Origin: Acrocarpospora phusangensis
GTDB lineage: Bacteria; Actinomycetota; Actinomycetes; Streptosporangiales; Streptosporangiaceae
Direction of reading: 5' to 3'
Assembly (NCBI RefSeq): GCF_016862995.1
Contig: NZ_BOOA01000008.1
Span: 117,826 to 181,825 of the forward strand
Length of the DNA: 64,000 nucleotides
A program made the translations under genes and the position numbers. Numbering within the stretch: position 1 is the first letter of the stretch; each line of letters opens with the position of its first letter. This document shows, piece by piece, positions 37,679 to 47,640 of the stretch. The notes beneath the pieces are model-generated. The model was not told where the DNA came from, did no database searches, and worked only from the letters and a program-made list of their open reading frames with translations.

Positions 37679-39879
37679 AAGACGGCGGCGGCCGGCCGCC
37701 CAGCGCCGGCCGCGGCGGTCCGGGAGGCGGTTCCACGGGCGGCCCTGGGGGAGGCCCCGGGGGCGCCCGCCGCACTCCCGGCAGCCCGCACGATCGTTCG
37801 GGCCGCCCCAGGCCGCCTCAGCCCCGCCCGGGGCCCCCGCGCGAGCCCCGGGTCCCGGGGCAGCAGCGCCCTGCCCAGAACCCGCGGGAGGGCCAGGCCC
37901 AGGACGCCCAGACCCGGCCGGCCCAGGGCCGTGACGCCCAGCAGGCGGGCCAGAACCGGAACCCGCAGGGCAAGACGACGCCCCAGGGCAAGACGCCTCC
38001 GGGCAGGACGTCTCCGGGCAGGGATCCCCAGGGCAGGGACGCGCAGGCTCGTGACCCCCAGGCTCGTGACCCCCAGGGCCGTACCGGGCCGGGCGGGGGA
38101 GGGCGGGGGCGAGGCGGGCCGCCGCCGCGCCCGTCCGCGCGCCCGCCGGCCCGTCCGCCCGCCATGCTCCGGCTGGGCGACCCGTCGCGGCGCATCAACG
38201 TCGCCCTGGTCGTGATGGCCTTCGTGCTGTCCCTGTTCGCCGGCCGCCTGGTCCAGCTGCAGGGCCTGGACTCCAAGGCGTTCCAGGCCAAGGCGGCCCA
38301 GCAGCGCGTGCAGCCGGAGACGCTGCCCGCCAGGCGCGGGTCCATCACCGACGTCAACGGCCACGAGCTGGCGCTCACCTCCGAGGCGCGGGAGATCTAC
38401 CTCGATCCGTACGAGGTGCGGCCGAACCAGCGGGACCTGATCGCGACCACCCTCGCCACCGAGCTGGGCAAGCCGAAGGAGGAGATCGCCGCCAAGCTGG
38501 CCCAGGCCGACAAGCGCTACCTGGTGGTGGCCAAGGACGTGGACCCGCTGCGGGCCCGCAAGATCATGGGCCTGGGCTTCCGCGGGGTCGGCTCCAAGGC
38601 CACCTACCGGCGGCTCTACCCGGGCGGTTCGCTGGCCGGCGGCCTGGTCGGCTTCGTCGGCGACGAGGGCTTCGGCCTGGAGGGCCTGGAGCAGGCGAAC
38701 AACAAGCTGCTCGCCGGCCAGGACGGCCAGCAGAGCATCGAGATCGGCCGCGACGGCCAGCGCATCCCGATGACCCGCAGCACCCGGGTGGCCCCCGTGC
38801 CCGGCCGCGAGCTGCGGCTGACCATCGACCGCTACATCCAGTGGGCCGCCCAGCAGGCCATCGCCAAGCAGGTGAAGGCCACCGGCGCGCGCAGCGGCAG
38901 CGTGATCGTGATGGACACCAGGACCGGCCAGATCCTGGCCATGGCCAACGCGCCCGAGGTGGACCTGCGGTCCTGGCAGAAGGTGCCGGCCGAGGACCGG
39001 GGCAACCGGGCCGTGGCCGAGGTGTTCGAGCCGGGCAGCACCAACAAGGTCATCACCGCCGCCGCGGCGCTGGAGGCCGGCGTGGTGGCCCCCGAGACGA
39101 TCTTCACGGTGGCCGACCACATCAAGTGCGCCGACCGGATCCTGCGCGACGCGCACCCGCACCCGACCGAGCAGATGACGTACGCGGAGATCCTCGGCGA
39201 GTCGAGCAACGTGGGCACCATCCTGGCCGGGCAGAAGATCACCAACCAGCGCCTGTACGACATGTTCCGGTCGTTCGGCTTCGGCGCCAAGAGCGGCGGC
39301 GCGCTCCCCGGCGAGGAGGCCGGCCTGCTGCCCAAGTGGCAGGACTGGAGCGGCAGCCAGCGCTGCACCATCATGTACGGCCAGGGCATCTCGGTCACCG
39401 CCCTCCAGATGGCCAGCGTCTACCAGGCCATCGCCAACGGCGGCGTGCGGATCGCCCCGTCGATCGTGGCGGGCACCACCGACGTGCACGACCGGCTCGT
39501 CCCCGCCCCGGCGGGCAAGTCCACCCGGGTGGTCAGCGACCTGACCGCCAGGCAGCTCACCGCCATGCTGGAGGGCGCGGTCTCGGGCGAGGACGGCACC
39601 GGCAACGCGGCCGCCATCGAGGGGTACCGGGTGGCCGGCAAAACCGGCACGGCGATGCGCTATGACCAGAAATGCGCAGGTTACTGTGGCTACACGGCCA
39701 CCTTCGTCGGCTTCACCCCGGCGGAGGCTCCCCGGCTGCTGGCGCTGGCCGTGATCCAGGACCCGAAGAAGGACCACTACGGCGGGACCATCGCCGCGCC
39801 CGTGTTCAAGGACGTCATGACATTCGCGTTGAAGACCAAGAAAATCCCGCCGACGGGCTCGACGGGCGCTCTGCCGTGA
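37675..39879 (+). CDS. ftsI: Septal peptidoglycan transpeptidase FtsI (PBP3)
   Basis: This 734-residue class B penicillin-binding protein cross-links septal peptidoglycan. Active-site motifs are STNK (Ser455-Lys458), SSN (510-512) and KTG (656-658). A membrane helix lies at ~172-193. The cytoplasmic tail of ~165 residues is unusually long and made of Gly/Pro/Arg/Gln with repeated QGKT, QGRD and QARD units, absent from most FtsI proteins. GTG at 37675 overlaps the FtsL-like gene by four bases. Confidence 0.94.
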   Translation: MKDGGGRPPSAGRGGPGGGSTGGPGGGPGGARRTPGSPHDRSGRPRPPQPRPGPPREPRVPGQQRPAQNPREGQAQDAQTRPAQGRDAQQAGQNRNPQGKTTPQGKTPPGRTSPGRDPQGRDAQARDPQARDPQGRTGPGGGGRGRGGPPPRPSARPPARPPAMLRLGDPSRRINVALVVMAFVLSLFAGRLVQLQGLDSKAFQAKAAQQRVQPETLPARRGSITDVNGHELALTSEAREIYLDPYEVRPNQRDLIATTLATELGKPKEEIAAKLAQADKRYLVVAKDVDPLRARKIMGLGFRGVGSKATYRRLYPGGSLAGGLVGFVGDEGFGLEGLEQANNKLLAGQDGQQSIEIGRDGQRIPMTRSTRVAPVPGRELRLTIDRYIQWAAQQAIAKQVKATGARSGSVIVMDTRTGQILAMANAPEVDLRSWQKVPAEDRGNRAVAEVFEPGSTNKVITAAAALEAGVVAPETIFTVADHIKCADRILRDAHPHPTEQMTYAEILGESSNVGTILAGQKITNQRLYDMFRSFGFGAKSGGALPGEEAGLLPKWQDWSGSQRCTIMYGQGISVTALQMASVYQAIANGGVRIAPSIVAGTTDVHDRLVPAPAGKSTRVVSDLTARQLTAMLEGAVSGEDGTGNAAAIEGYRVAGKTGTAMRYDQKCAGYCGYTATFVGFTPAEAPRLLALAVIQDPKKDHYGGTIAAPVFKDVMTFALKTKKIPPTGSTGALP

Positions 39880-39901
39880 CCCGGAACGATACGCTCTCGC
39901 C

Positions 39902-41467
39902 GTGAACCAGCCCGCAGCGCATCCCACGGGCCGTCCCGTGCACCATCCGATGCGTCCGTCCGCCACACCCGCCCGCCCGCTGTCGGGGCTGGCGACCCTG
40001 CTCGGCGCGCCGTCCGCCTCCGGCCGGGTGGCCCGCGGCGTGATCACCGGTGTCACCATCGACTCGCGGCGGGTCCAGCGCGGCGACCTCTACGTGGCGC
40101 TGCCCGGCAAGGCGGCCCACGGCGCCGCGTTCTCCGCCGCGGCCCAGTCCGCCGGCGCGGTCGCCATCCTCACCGACGAGGAGGGCCGGGACGAGGCCGC
40201 CGCCACCGCCCTGCCGGTGCTGGTGCTGCCGGACCCGCGCGCCCTGCTCGGCCAGGTCGCCGCCTGGGTGTACGGCCAGCCCGCCACCGACGTGCTGGTG
40301 ATCGGCGTCACCGGGACCAGCGGCAAGTCCACCTCCACGTTCCTGCTGGAGGCGGGCCTGAAGGCGGCCGGGCACCGGACCGGCCTGGTCGGCGGCGTGG
40401 AGATCCACGCCGGGGACATCCGGATCACGCCCGAGCTGACCACGCCGGAGGCCAGCGACCTGCAGGGCCTGTTCGCCCTGATGCGGGAGGAGCGGGTCAC
40501 CGCCGCCGCGATGGAGGTCTCCAGCCACGCGCTCGCGTTGGGCCGCGTCGACGGCATCTTCTACGATGTCGCGATATTTACGAATCTGTCCCAGGATCAC
40601 CTGGACTTCCACCGGGACTTCGACGACTACTTCGCCACCAAGGCGCGGCTGTTCACCCCGGAGTTCACCCGCCTCGGCGTGGTCAACACCGACGACCCGC
40701 ACGGCCGCGAGCTGGCCGGGTTCGCCAAGATCCCGATCACCACGTTCTCGGCGGCCGGGGGCCCCGAGGCGGAGTGGCGGGCCGAGGACGTGCGCCTCGG
40801 CTCGGACGGCAGCGCCTTCCGGGTGGTCGGCCCCGGCGGCATCGAGGCCGACATCTCGGTCGCCCTGCCCGGCCCCTTCAACGTGGCCAACACGCTGGGC
40901 GTGCTGGTCGCGCTGGTGGAGGCCGGCGTGCCGCTGCAGACCGCGGTGGCCGGAGTCGGCGGCTTCGCCGGGGTGCCCGGCCGGATGGAGCGGGTGCCCG
41001 CCCCCGGCGGCGACTTCCAGGCGATCGTGGACTACGCCCACAAGCCCGGCGCGGTCGAGTCGGTGCTGCGCTCGCTGCGCGAGGTCACCGAGGGCACGCT
41101 GACCATCGTGCTGGGCTGCGGCGGCGACCGGGACCGGGGCAAACGCCCGCTGATGGGGGAGGCCGCCGCCCGCCTGGCCGACGTGGCCATCTTCACCAGC
41201 GACAACCCGCGCAGTGAGGACCCGCTGGCCATTCTCTCCGCCATGATGGACGGGGCACTGGAGGTGCCGCCGCCGGAGCGGGCCCGCGTGATCGTGGAGC
41301 CGGACCGGGCGGAGGCCATCGAGCTGGCGATCTCCCGTGCCCGCCGGGGAGATGTGGTAGTTGTGGCCGGCAAGGGCCACGAGCAGGGCCAGTACGTCGC
41401 AGGCGAGGTCGTGCCATTCGACGACCGTGAGGTGGTCGCCGCCGCCATTCGCAGGAGGAACGCATGA
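39902..41467 (+). CDS. murE: UDP-MurNAc-tripeptide ligase MurE
   Basis: This 521-residue Mur ligase adds the third amino acid to the peptidoglycan precursor. The ATP loop is GVTGTSGKST. The DNPR motif (TSDNPRSEDP) marks meso-diaminopimelate rather than lysine as substrate, which fits an actinomycete wall. YAHKPGA and GKGHEQGQ are further family marks. The N-terminal ~30 residues are extra. GTG at 39902; it overlaps murF by four bases. Confidence 0.94.
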   Translation: MNQPAAHPTGRPVHHPMRPSATPARPLSGLATLLGAPSASGRVARGVITGVTIDSRRVQRGDLYVALPGKAAHGAAFSAAAQSAGAVAILTDEEGRDEAAATALPVLVLPDPRALLGQVAAWVYGQPATDVLVIGVTGTSGKSTSTFLLEAGLKAAGHRTGLVGGVEIHAGDIRITPELTTPEASDLQGLFALMREERVTAAAMEVSSHALALGRVDGIFYDVAIFTNLSQDHLDFHRDFDDYFATKARLFTPEFTRLGVVNTDDPHGRELAGFAKIPITTFSAAGGPEAEWRAEDVRLGSDGSAFRVVGPGGIEADISVALPGPFNVANTLGVLVALVEAGVPLQTAVAGVGGFAGVPGRMERVPAPGGDFQAIVDYAHKPGAVESVLRSLREVTEGTLTIVLGCGGDRDRGKRPLMGEAAARLADVAIFTSDNPRSEDPLAILSAMMDGALEVPPPERARVIVEPDRAEAIELAISRARRGDVVVVAGKGHEQGQYVAGEVVPFDDREVVAAAIRRRNA

Positions 41468-42831
41468 TCCCGTTGCCTTTGGGCCGGGTCGCAGAGATCA
41501 CCGCGGGCGCCCTGATGGGCCAGACCGACCCCCGGGCCGTGGTGCGGGGTCCTGTCGTGATCGACTCCCGGGCCGTGGAGCCGGGCTCGCTGTTCGTCGC
41601 GCTCAAGGGCGAACGGGCGGACGGGCACGACTTCGCCGTCCAGGCGTGCGAGTCGGGGGCGGTGGCCGTCCTGGCCGGGCGGCCGGTGGACGCGCCCGCG
41701 CTGATCGTCGGCGACGTGGTCGGCGCGCTGGCGGAGCTGGCCAAGGCCGTCGTGGCGGAGCTGCCGGACCTGACCGTGGTGGGCGTGACCGGTTCGGCCG
41801 GCAAGACCACCACCAAGGACCTGCTGGCCCGGCTGACCGCGCGGGTCGGGCCCACGGTGGCGCCGGTCGGGTCGTACAACAACGAGATCGGGCATCCGCT
41901 GACCGTGCTGCGGGCCGACGCGGAGACCCGGTACCTGGTGCTGGAACTGAGCGCCCGAAATGTCGGGCATATCGCGTACCTGGCGGAGATCGCGCCGCCC
42001 CGGATCGGGGTGGTGCTCAACGTGGGCACCGCGCACCTGGGCGTGTTCGGCGGCAAGGACGTCATCGCCCGGGCCAAGGGCGAACTGGTCGAGGCGCTGC
42101 CCAAGGACGGCGTGGCCGTGCTCAACGCCGACGACCCCCTCGTGGCGGGCATGGCCGAGCGCACCGAGGCCAGGGTCACCTGGTTCGGGCGGGGCGCGGG
42201 CGCGCACATCCGGGCCGAGCACGTGCACCTCGACGAGCGGGGCAGGGCCGCGTTCACGCTGCGCACCCCGACCGGCACCGCCCCCGTCCGCCTCCGCCTG
42301 CACGGCGCGCACGCCGTCGACAACGTGCTGGCCGCCGCGGCCGCCGCGTACGAGCTGGGCCTGCCGGTGGCCACCATCGCCGAGGAGCTGTCGGCGGCCG
42401 AGCCGCGCAGCCGCTGGCGGATGGAGGTGACCGACCGGGCCGACGGGGTGACCGTGGTCAACGACGCGTACAACGCCAACCCCGACTCGATGCGGGCCGC
42501 CTTCGCGGCGCTGGACGCGATGGCCGCGGGCCGGCGCAGGTTCGCCGTGGTGGCCTCCCTCCGCGAACTGGGCGAGGAGGGTCCCGCGCTGAACGAGGGG
42601 GTCGGCAGGCTGGCCGCGGGCGCGGGCCTGGCCGGACTGATCGTGGTGGGCGAGAACGCCGGCCTGATCATGGCCGGGGCCCCGGACGCGATCTACGCGC
42701 CCGACGTGGACGCCGCCGCCGCCGAACTCGAGGCCAGGATCGCCCCCGGCGACGTGGTGCTGATCAAGGGACCCCGGGCCGCCGGCCTGGAACGGGTGGC
42801 CGCCCGCCTGCTGGGGGGTGACGCCCGGTGA
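41464..42831 (+). CDS. murF: UDP-MurNAc-pentapeptide ligase MurF
   Basis: This 455-residue ligase attaches D-Ala-D-Ala to the tripeptide precursor. It has the N-terminal RVVIDSR-like segment, ATP loop [13 protein letters not shown], the [10 protein letters not shown] substrate loop, and [16 protein letters not shown] at the C-terminal domain. ATG at 41464. Both flanking genes overlap it by four bases, so the mur genes are translated as one unit. Confidence 0.95.
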   Translation: MIPLPLGRVAEITAGALMGQTDPRAVVRGPVVIDSRAVEPGSLFVALKGERADGHDFAVQACESGAVAVLAGRPVDAPALIVGDVVGALAELAKAVVAELPDLTVVGVTGSAGKTTTKDLLARLTARVGPTVAPVGSYNNEIGHPLTVLRADAETRYLVLELSARNVGHIAYLAEIAPPRIGVVLNVGTAHLGVFGGKDVIARAKGELVEALPKDGVAVLNADDPLVAGMAERTEARVTWFGRGAGAHIRAEHVHLDERGRAAFTLRTPTGTAPVRLRLHGAHAVDNVLAAAAAAYELGLPVATIAEELSAAEPRSRWRMEVTDRADGVTVVNDAYNANPDSMRAAFAALDAMAAGRRRFAVVASLRELGEEGPALNEGVGRLAAGAGLAGLIVVGENAGLIMAGAPDAIYAPDVDAAAAELEARIAPGDVVLIKGPRAAGLERVAARLLGGDAR

Positions 42832-43904
42832 GGGACATCCTCGTCGCCGCCGCGGTCGGCCTCGTGCTGTCCATGCTCGGCACGCCGCTCGCGATCCGGC
42901 TGTTCGCCCGCCGCGGCTACGGCCAGAACATCCGCGAGGAAGGGCCGTCCGGCCACTACGACAAGCGCGGCACGCCCACCATGGGCGGCACCGTCATCGT
43001 CATCGCGGCCCTGCTCGGCTACGGCGCGGCGCACCTGGCCACGCTGGCCTCGGCCAACCCGTCGCCGCCCACCGCGTCGGCGCTGCTGGTGCTGTTCCTG
43101 ATGACCGGCCTGGGCATGGTCGGCTTCCTGGACGACTTCATCAAGATCTACAAGCAGCGCAGCCTGGGCCTGCGCAGCGGCGCCAAGGCGCTCGGCCAGC
43201 TGGTCGTGGGCGCCATCTTCGCGGTGCTGGTGGTGCAGTTCCCCAACGCGTACTCGATCACTCCGGCGGAGACGCGGCTGTCGTTCCTGCGGGACTTCGG
43301 GCCGTCCATCGGGCTGATCGGGTTCACCGTCTGGGTGCTGATCATGATCGTCGGCTTCTCCAACGCGGTGAACCTCACCGACGGCCTGGACGGCCTCGCC
43401 TCGGGGGCCACCGGGGTGGTGCTCACCTCGTACGTGCTGATCGGCAACTGGCAGCTGCGCAACAGCTGCACCACCGCCATCCTCGGCCCGAACTGCTACA
43501 TCGTGCGCGACCCGCTGGATCTGGCCGTGGTGGCGGCGGCGGTGCTGGGCGCGCTGGTCGGCTTCCTGTGGTGGAACGCGCCGCCGGCGAAGATCTTCAT
43601 GGGCGACACCGGGTCGCTCGCCCTGGGCGGTGTGCTGGCCGGTCTGGCCATCACCACCAGGACCCAGCTGCTCCTGCTCATCCTGGCCGGGCTGTGCGTG
43701 GTGATCACCTCCTCGGTGATCATCCAGGTCGGCTTCTTCAAGATGACCAGGAAACGCATCTTCCGGATGGCCCCCCTGCAGCACCACTTCGAGCTGAAGG
43801 GCTGGGCCGAGACCACGATCGTGGTCCGGTTCTGGCTGATCGCCGCGCTCAGCGCCGCCGCCGGGCTGGGCCTGTTCTACGTGGAATGGATGCCCAAGCT
43901 GTGA
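42828..43904 (+). CDS. mraY: Phospho-MurNAc-pentapeptide transferase MraY
   Basis: This 358-residue enzyme has ten membrane helices and makes lipid I at the inner membrane face. Signature segments are [12 protein letters not shown] near residue 45, GFLDDFIKI (Asp-Asp), [15 protein letters not shown] and [11 protein letters not shown], and the HHFELKGW loop. GTG at 42828. It is the first lipid-linked step of wall synthesis. Confidence 0.96.
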   Translation: MRDILVAAAVGLVLSMLGTPLAIRLFARRGYGQNIREEGPSGHYDKRGTPTMGGTVIVIAALLGYGAAHLATLASANPSPPTASALLVLFLMTGLGMVGFLDDFIKIYKQRSLGLRSGAKALGQLVVGAIFAVLVVQFPNAYSITPAETRLSFLRDFGPSIGLIGFTVWVLIMIVGFSNAVNLTDGLDGLASGATGVVLTSYVLIGNWQLRNSCTTAILGPNCYIVRDPLDLAVVAAAVLGALVGFLWWNAPPAKIFMGDTGSLALGGVLAGLAITTRTQLLLLILAGLCVVITSSVIIQVGFFKMTRKRIFRMAPLQHHFELKGWAETTIVVRFWLIAALSAAAGLGLFYVEWMPKL

Positions 43905-45286
43905 GGAGCTGCGTCGTCGTCGCCGGGCTGGGGGTGTCCGGCACCGCCGCCGCCCGCGGCCTGGCGCAGGGCGGGGAGCGGGTCGTCGTGCTGGAGCAGC
44001 ACGAGCGTCCCATCCCTCCCGTCCTGGCCGAGCTGGGCGTCGAGGTCAGGTTCGGCGAGCAGGAGCTGCCGGCCAGGACCGAGCTGGTGGTCACCTCGCC
44101 CGGCTGGAAACCGGACCATCCGCTGCTGCTGGCCGCCGCCGCGGCCGGGATCGAGGTCATCGGCGAGGTCGAGCTGGCCTGGCGGCTGCGGCACGAGGGC
44201 GCGCCGCCCTGGCTGGCGCTGACCGGCACCAACGGCAAGACCACCGCCGTCCGCATGCTGACCTCGATGCTGGCCGCGGGCGGGGAGCGCGCGCTGGCCG
44301 TCGGCAACGTGGGCACGCCGATCGTGGACGCGGTGCTGGACCCGGGCGACACCACCGTGCTCGCCGTGGAGCTGTCCAGCTTCCAGCTGCACTGGTCGGC
44401 CAGCCCGGCCCCGAAGGCGGCGGCCGTGCTGAACGTGGCGCCCGACCACATCGACTGGCACGGCTCGCTGGAGGAGTACGCGAAGGCGAAGGCGCGCATC
44501 TTCGCCAGGGCCGAGCGGGTGATCTACAACGCCGACGACCCGTGGGCGTCCCGGCTGGCCGAGCCGTACCAGGCCGGAGGGGACGGACGGGTGGTGGGGT
44601 GGACGCTGGGGGTGCCGCGGCCCGGGCAGCTGGGCGTGGTGGAGGACCTGCTGGTGGACCGGGCCTTCACCGGGGACCCGGTGCGGTCGGCGGAGGAGCT
44701 GGCCGCCCTCTCGGACGTGCGTCCCTTCGCGCCGCACAACGTGGCCAACGCCCTGGCCGCCGCCGCTTTGGCACGGTCCTTCGGGGTGCCGGCCGAGGCC
44801 GTACGGCAGGGCCTGGCCGACTTCCGCCCGGACCCGCACCGGATCGCCCACGTGGCCAGGGTCGGCGAGGTGGACTACGTGGACGACTCCAAGGCCACCA
44901 ACCCGCACGCCGCCGCCGCCTCGCTGGCCGCCTACCCCTCGATCGTCTGGATCGCCGGGGGCCAGCTGAAGGGCGCGGACGTGGACGATCTGGTACGGCG
45001 GGCCGCGCCCCGGCTGCGCGGCGCGGTGCTGCTGGGCGCCGACCGGAAGCGGATCGCGGAGGCGCTCGCGCGACACGCGGCGAATGTCCCGGTCCTTGAG
45101 GTGGCCGGGGACGACACTGGGGTGATGGATCGTGTCGTCACCGAAGCCGCCAGGCTCGCCTCCCCGGGGGACACCGTGCTGCTGGCCCCCGCGGGCGCCT
45201 CCCTGGACATGTTCTCCGGTTACGGCGCGCGGGGGGAGGCCTTCGCGCGAGCCGTGCGTGACCTGACCGGTCTGGCGGAGCGGTGA
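43901..45286 (+). CDS. murD: UDP-MurNAc-L-Ala:D-Glu ligase MurD
   Basis: This 461-residue ligase adds D-glutamate. It has the N-terminal Rossmann part ([16 protein letters not shown]), the ATP loop [12 protein letters not shown], the [18 protein letters not shown] segment and [15 protein letters not shown] at 43901 makes the standard four-base overlap with mraY; an in-frame ATG at 43886 is an alternative start adding five residues. Confidence 0.94.
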   Translation: MRSCVVVAGLGVSGTAAARGLAQGGERVVVLEQHERPIPPVLAELGVEVRFGEQELPARTELVVTSPGWKPDHPLLLAAAAAGIEVIGEVELAWRLRHEGAPPWLALTGTNGKTTAVRMLTSMLAAGGERALAVGNVGTPIVDAVLDPGDTTVLAVELSSFQLHWSASPAPKAAAVLNVAPDHIDWHGSLEEYAKAKARIFARAERVIYNADDPWASRLAEPYQAGGDGRVVGWTLGVPRPGQLGVVEDLLVDRAFTGDPVRSAEELAALSDVRPFAPHNVANALAAAALARSFGVPAEAVRQGLADFRPDPHRIAHVARVGEVDYVDDSKATNPHAAAASLAAYPSIVWIAGGQLKGADVDDLVRRAAPRLRGAVLLGADRKRIAEALARHAANVPVLEVAGDDTGVMDRVVTEAARLASPGDTVLLAPAGASLDMFSGYGARGEAFARAVRDLTGLAER

Positions 45287-46521
45287 CGGCCGCCGCGGAG
45301 GGCGGGCGCCGTCCCGGCTGGGCGCGGGTCCAGCTGGCGGTGCTGCGCGAGCTGCTGAGCCGCCCGCTCACCTCCTACTACCTGGTGCTGGGGTGCAGCG
45401 CCCTGTTGCTCACGCTGGGCCTGATGATGGTGCTGTCGGCCTCCAGCATCGAGGCGCTGCAGGTCAAGGGCGACCCGTTCTACTGGTTCCTGAAGCAGTC
45501 GCTCTCGGTCGCGCTGGGCATCCCGCTCATGTACCTGTGCGCGAAGGTGCCGCAGCGCTTCTTCCGGCTGGCCGGGTACCCGCTGCTGGCGCTGTCGATC
45601 ATCGGCCTGGTCATGGTGATCTTCATCGGCTCGACCGAGCTGGGCGCGCAGCGCTGGATCTACATCGGCAGCCTCACCATCCAGCCGTCCGAGCCGGCCA
45701 AGCTGGCCCTGGTGCTGTGGGGCGCGGACATCCTGGCCAGGCACGCGCGCGGCCGGCTGATGGAGTGGCGCAACCTGCTGATCCCGCTGATGCCCGGCGT
45801 GGCCATCCTGGCCGTGCTGGTCATGTGGGGCCGCGACCTGGGCACCACGCTGGTGCTCATGATTATCTTCCTGGCGCTGCTCTGGGTGGTGGGGGCGCCG
45901 ATCCGCCTGTTCGCCGGCCTGCTCGGCGTGCTCGCCCTGGCCACCGTCTTCATGATCATCTCGGAGGGCTACCGCTCCGACCGCATCTCCGGCTGGCTGA
46001 ACACCTGGGAGAACGCCCAGACCACCGGCTACCAGGCCGCCCAGGGGCAGATCGCGATGGGCTCCGGCGGCTGGTTCGGCCTCGGCCTGGGCAGCAGCAG
46101 GCAGAAGTGGGACTGGGTGCCGCACGCGGAGAGCGACTTCATCTTCTCCATCCTGGGCGAGGAGCTCGGCCTCATGGGCACCCTCGTCGTGGTCGCCCTG
46201 TTCGGCCTGCTCGGCTACGCGGGCCTGCGCATCGCCGCCCGGGTCAACGACCCGTTCGTCCGGATCGCCTCGGCCGCGTCCGTGGCCTGGATCGTCGGGC
46301 AGGCCATCGTGAACATCGGCGCCGTCATCGGCGTGCTGCCCATCACGGGCATTCCGCTCCCGCTCGTCTCGTACGGCGGGTCCGCCCTGTTGCCGACCCT
46401 GGCCGCGCTTGGCATGTTGTTGTCGTTCGCGAAACGTGAGCCGGGTGCGGCCGAAGCGTTGGCCGCGCGGGGGCCCGGACCGGCGGCGCGGGCTCTAAGC
46501 TGGCTTGGCCTCCGGGCATAA
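45283..46521 (+). CDS. ftsW: Septal glycosyltransferase FtsW
   Basis: This 412-residue SEDS protein with about ten membrane helices polymerises lipid II at the septum together with FtsI. Landmarks are MMVLSASSIEAL, GAQRWIYIGSLTIQPSEPAKLALVLW, GRDLGTTLVL, and TGIPLPLVSYGGSALLPTLAALGMLL near the C-terminus. GTG at 45283 overlaps murD. The cytoplasmic C-tail is short. Confidence 0.94.
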   Translation: MTAAAEGGRRPGWARVQLAVLRELLSRPLTSYYLVLGCSALLLTLGLMMVLSASSIEALQVKGDPFYWFLKQSLSVALGIPLMYLCAKVPQRFFRLAGYPLLALSIIGLVMVIFIGSTELGAQRWIYIGSLTIQPSEPAKLALVLWGADILARHARGRLMEWRNLLIPLMPGVAILAVLVMWGRDLGTTLVLMIIFLALLWVVGAPIRLFAGLLGVLALATVFMIISEGYRSDRISGWLNTWENAQTTGYQAAQGQIAMGSGGWFGLGLGSSRQKWDWVPHAESDFIFSILGEELGLMGTLVVVALFGLLGYAGLRIAARVNDPFVRIASAASVAWIVGQAIVNIGAVIGVLPITGIPLPLVSYGGSALLPTLAALGMLLSFAKREPGAAEALAARGPGPAARALSWLGLRA

Positions 46522-46560
46522 TCCGCGACTCGACACACGCGGCTTGACATAGGGAGAGAC

Positions 46561-47640
46561 ATGAGGGTGGTCCTCGCCGGCGGCGGGACGGCCGGCCATA
46601 TCGAGCCGGCGCTCGCGCTGGCCGACGCGCTTCGTCAGATCGACCCCACGATCGGGATCACCTGCCTCGGCACCGATCGCGGCCTGGAGACCAGGCTGGT
46701 GCCGGCCCGCGGCTACGAGCTGGAGCTGGTGCCGGCGGTGCCGCTGCCCCGCGCGCTCACCCCGCAGCTGCTGGCGGTGCCCGGGCGGCTGGCCGGGGCG
46801 ATCAACACGACCACCGGCATCCTGGACAAGGTCGGCGCGAACGTGCTGGTCGGCTTCGGCGGCTACGTGGCCACCCCGGCCTACCTGGCCGCGCGCCGCC
46901 GCGGCATCCCCATCGTGGTGCACGAGGCCAACCCGCGGCCCGGCCTGGCCAACCGGCTGGGCGCGCGGCTGACCGACCACGTGTTCACCGGCCACCAGGA
47001 CACCGCCCTGCCGGGCGCCGAGTGCATCGGCATCCCGCTGCGGCGCCAGGTCGTGAACATGGACCGGTTCTCGCTGGGCGACAAGGCCCGCTCCTACTTC
47101 GGCCTGGAGTCGGACCGGCCGACGCTGCTGGTGTTCGGCGGCTCGCAGGGCGCCCGCTCGATCAACAAGGCCGCGCTGGACGCCGCGCCCGCGCTGCGCG
47201 CCGCCGGCGTGCAGGTGCTGCACGTGATCGGCCCGAAGAACACGGTCGAGCAGGAGCCCCCGCCCGGCGACCCGCAGTACGTGATCCTGCCCTACGTGGA
47301 CCGGATGGACCTCGCCTACGCCGCCGCCGACCTGGTCCTGTGCCGCAGCGGCGCGATGACCTGCGCCGAGCTGACCGCCGTGGGCCTGCCGGCGGCCTAC
47401 GTGCCGCTGCCGCACGGCAACGGCGAGCAGCGGCTCAACGCCCAGCCCATCGTCGCGGCGGGCGGCGGGCTGATGGTGGACGACGCCGAGCTCACCCCCG
47501 AGTGGATCATGAGGGTGCTGGCGCCGCTGCTGCACAACCCCGAGAAGGTGGCCGTGATGTGCGAGGCGGCCCTCCGGATGGGACGCAAGGACGCCGACGT
47601 GACGCTCGCCCGCAAGGTTCTGGAGATCGCAGCACGATGA
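46561..47640 (+). CDS. murG: Lipid II synthase MurG
   Basis: This 359-residue GT28 glycosyltransferase adds GlcNAc to lipid I. It starts MRVVLAGGGTAGHIEPALALAD (first G loop), then GFGGYVATPAYLAA, HEANPRPGLANR, FGGSQGARSINKAA and CRSGAMTCAELTAVGLPAAYVPLP for UDP binding. ATG at 46561 follows AGGGAGAG. It overlaps murC by four bases. Confidence 0.96.
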   Translation: MRVVLAGGGTAGHIEPALALADALRQIDPTIGITCLGTDRGLETRLVPARGYELELVPAVPLPRALTPQLLAVPGRLAGAINTTTGILDKVGANVLVGFGGYVATPAYLAARRRGIPIVVHEANPRPGLANRLGARLTDHVFTGHQDTALPGAECIGIPLRRQVVNMDRFSLGDKARSYFGLESDRPTLLVFGGSQGARSINKAALDAAPALRAAGVQVLHVIGPKNTVEQEPPPGDPQYVILPYVDRMDLAYAAADLVLCRSGAMTCAELTAVGLPAAYVPLPHGNGEQRLNAQPIVAAGGGLMVDDAELTPEWIMRVLAPLLHNPEKVAVMCEAALRMGRKDADVTLARKVLEIAAR

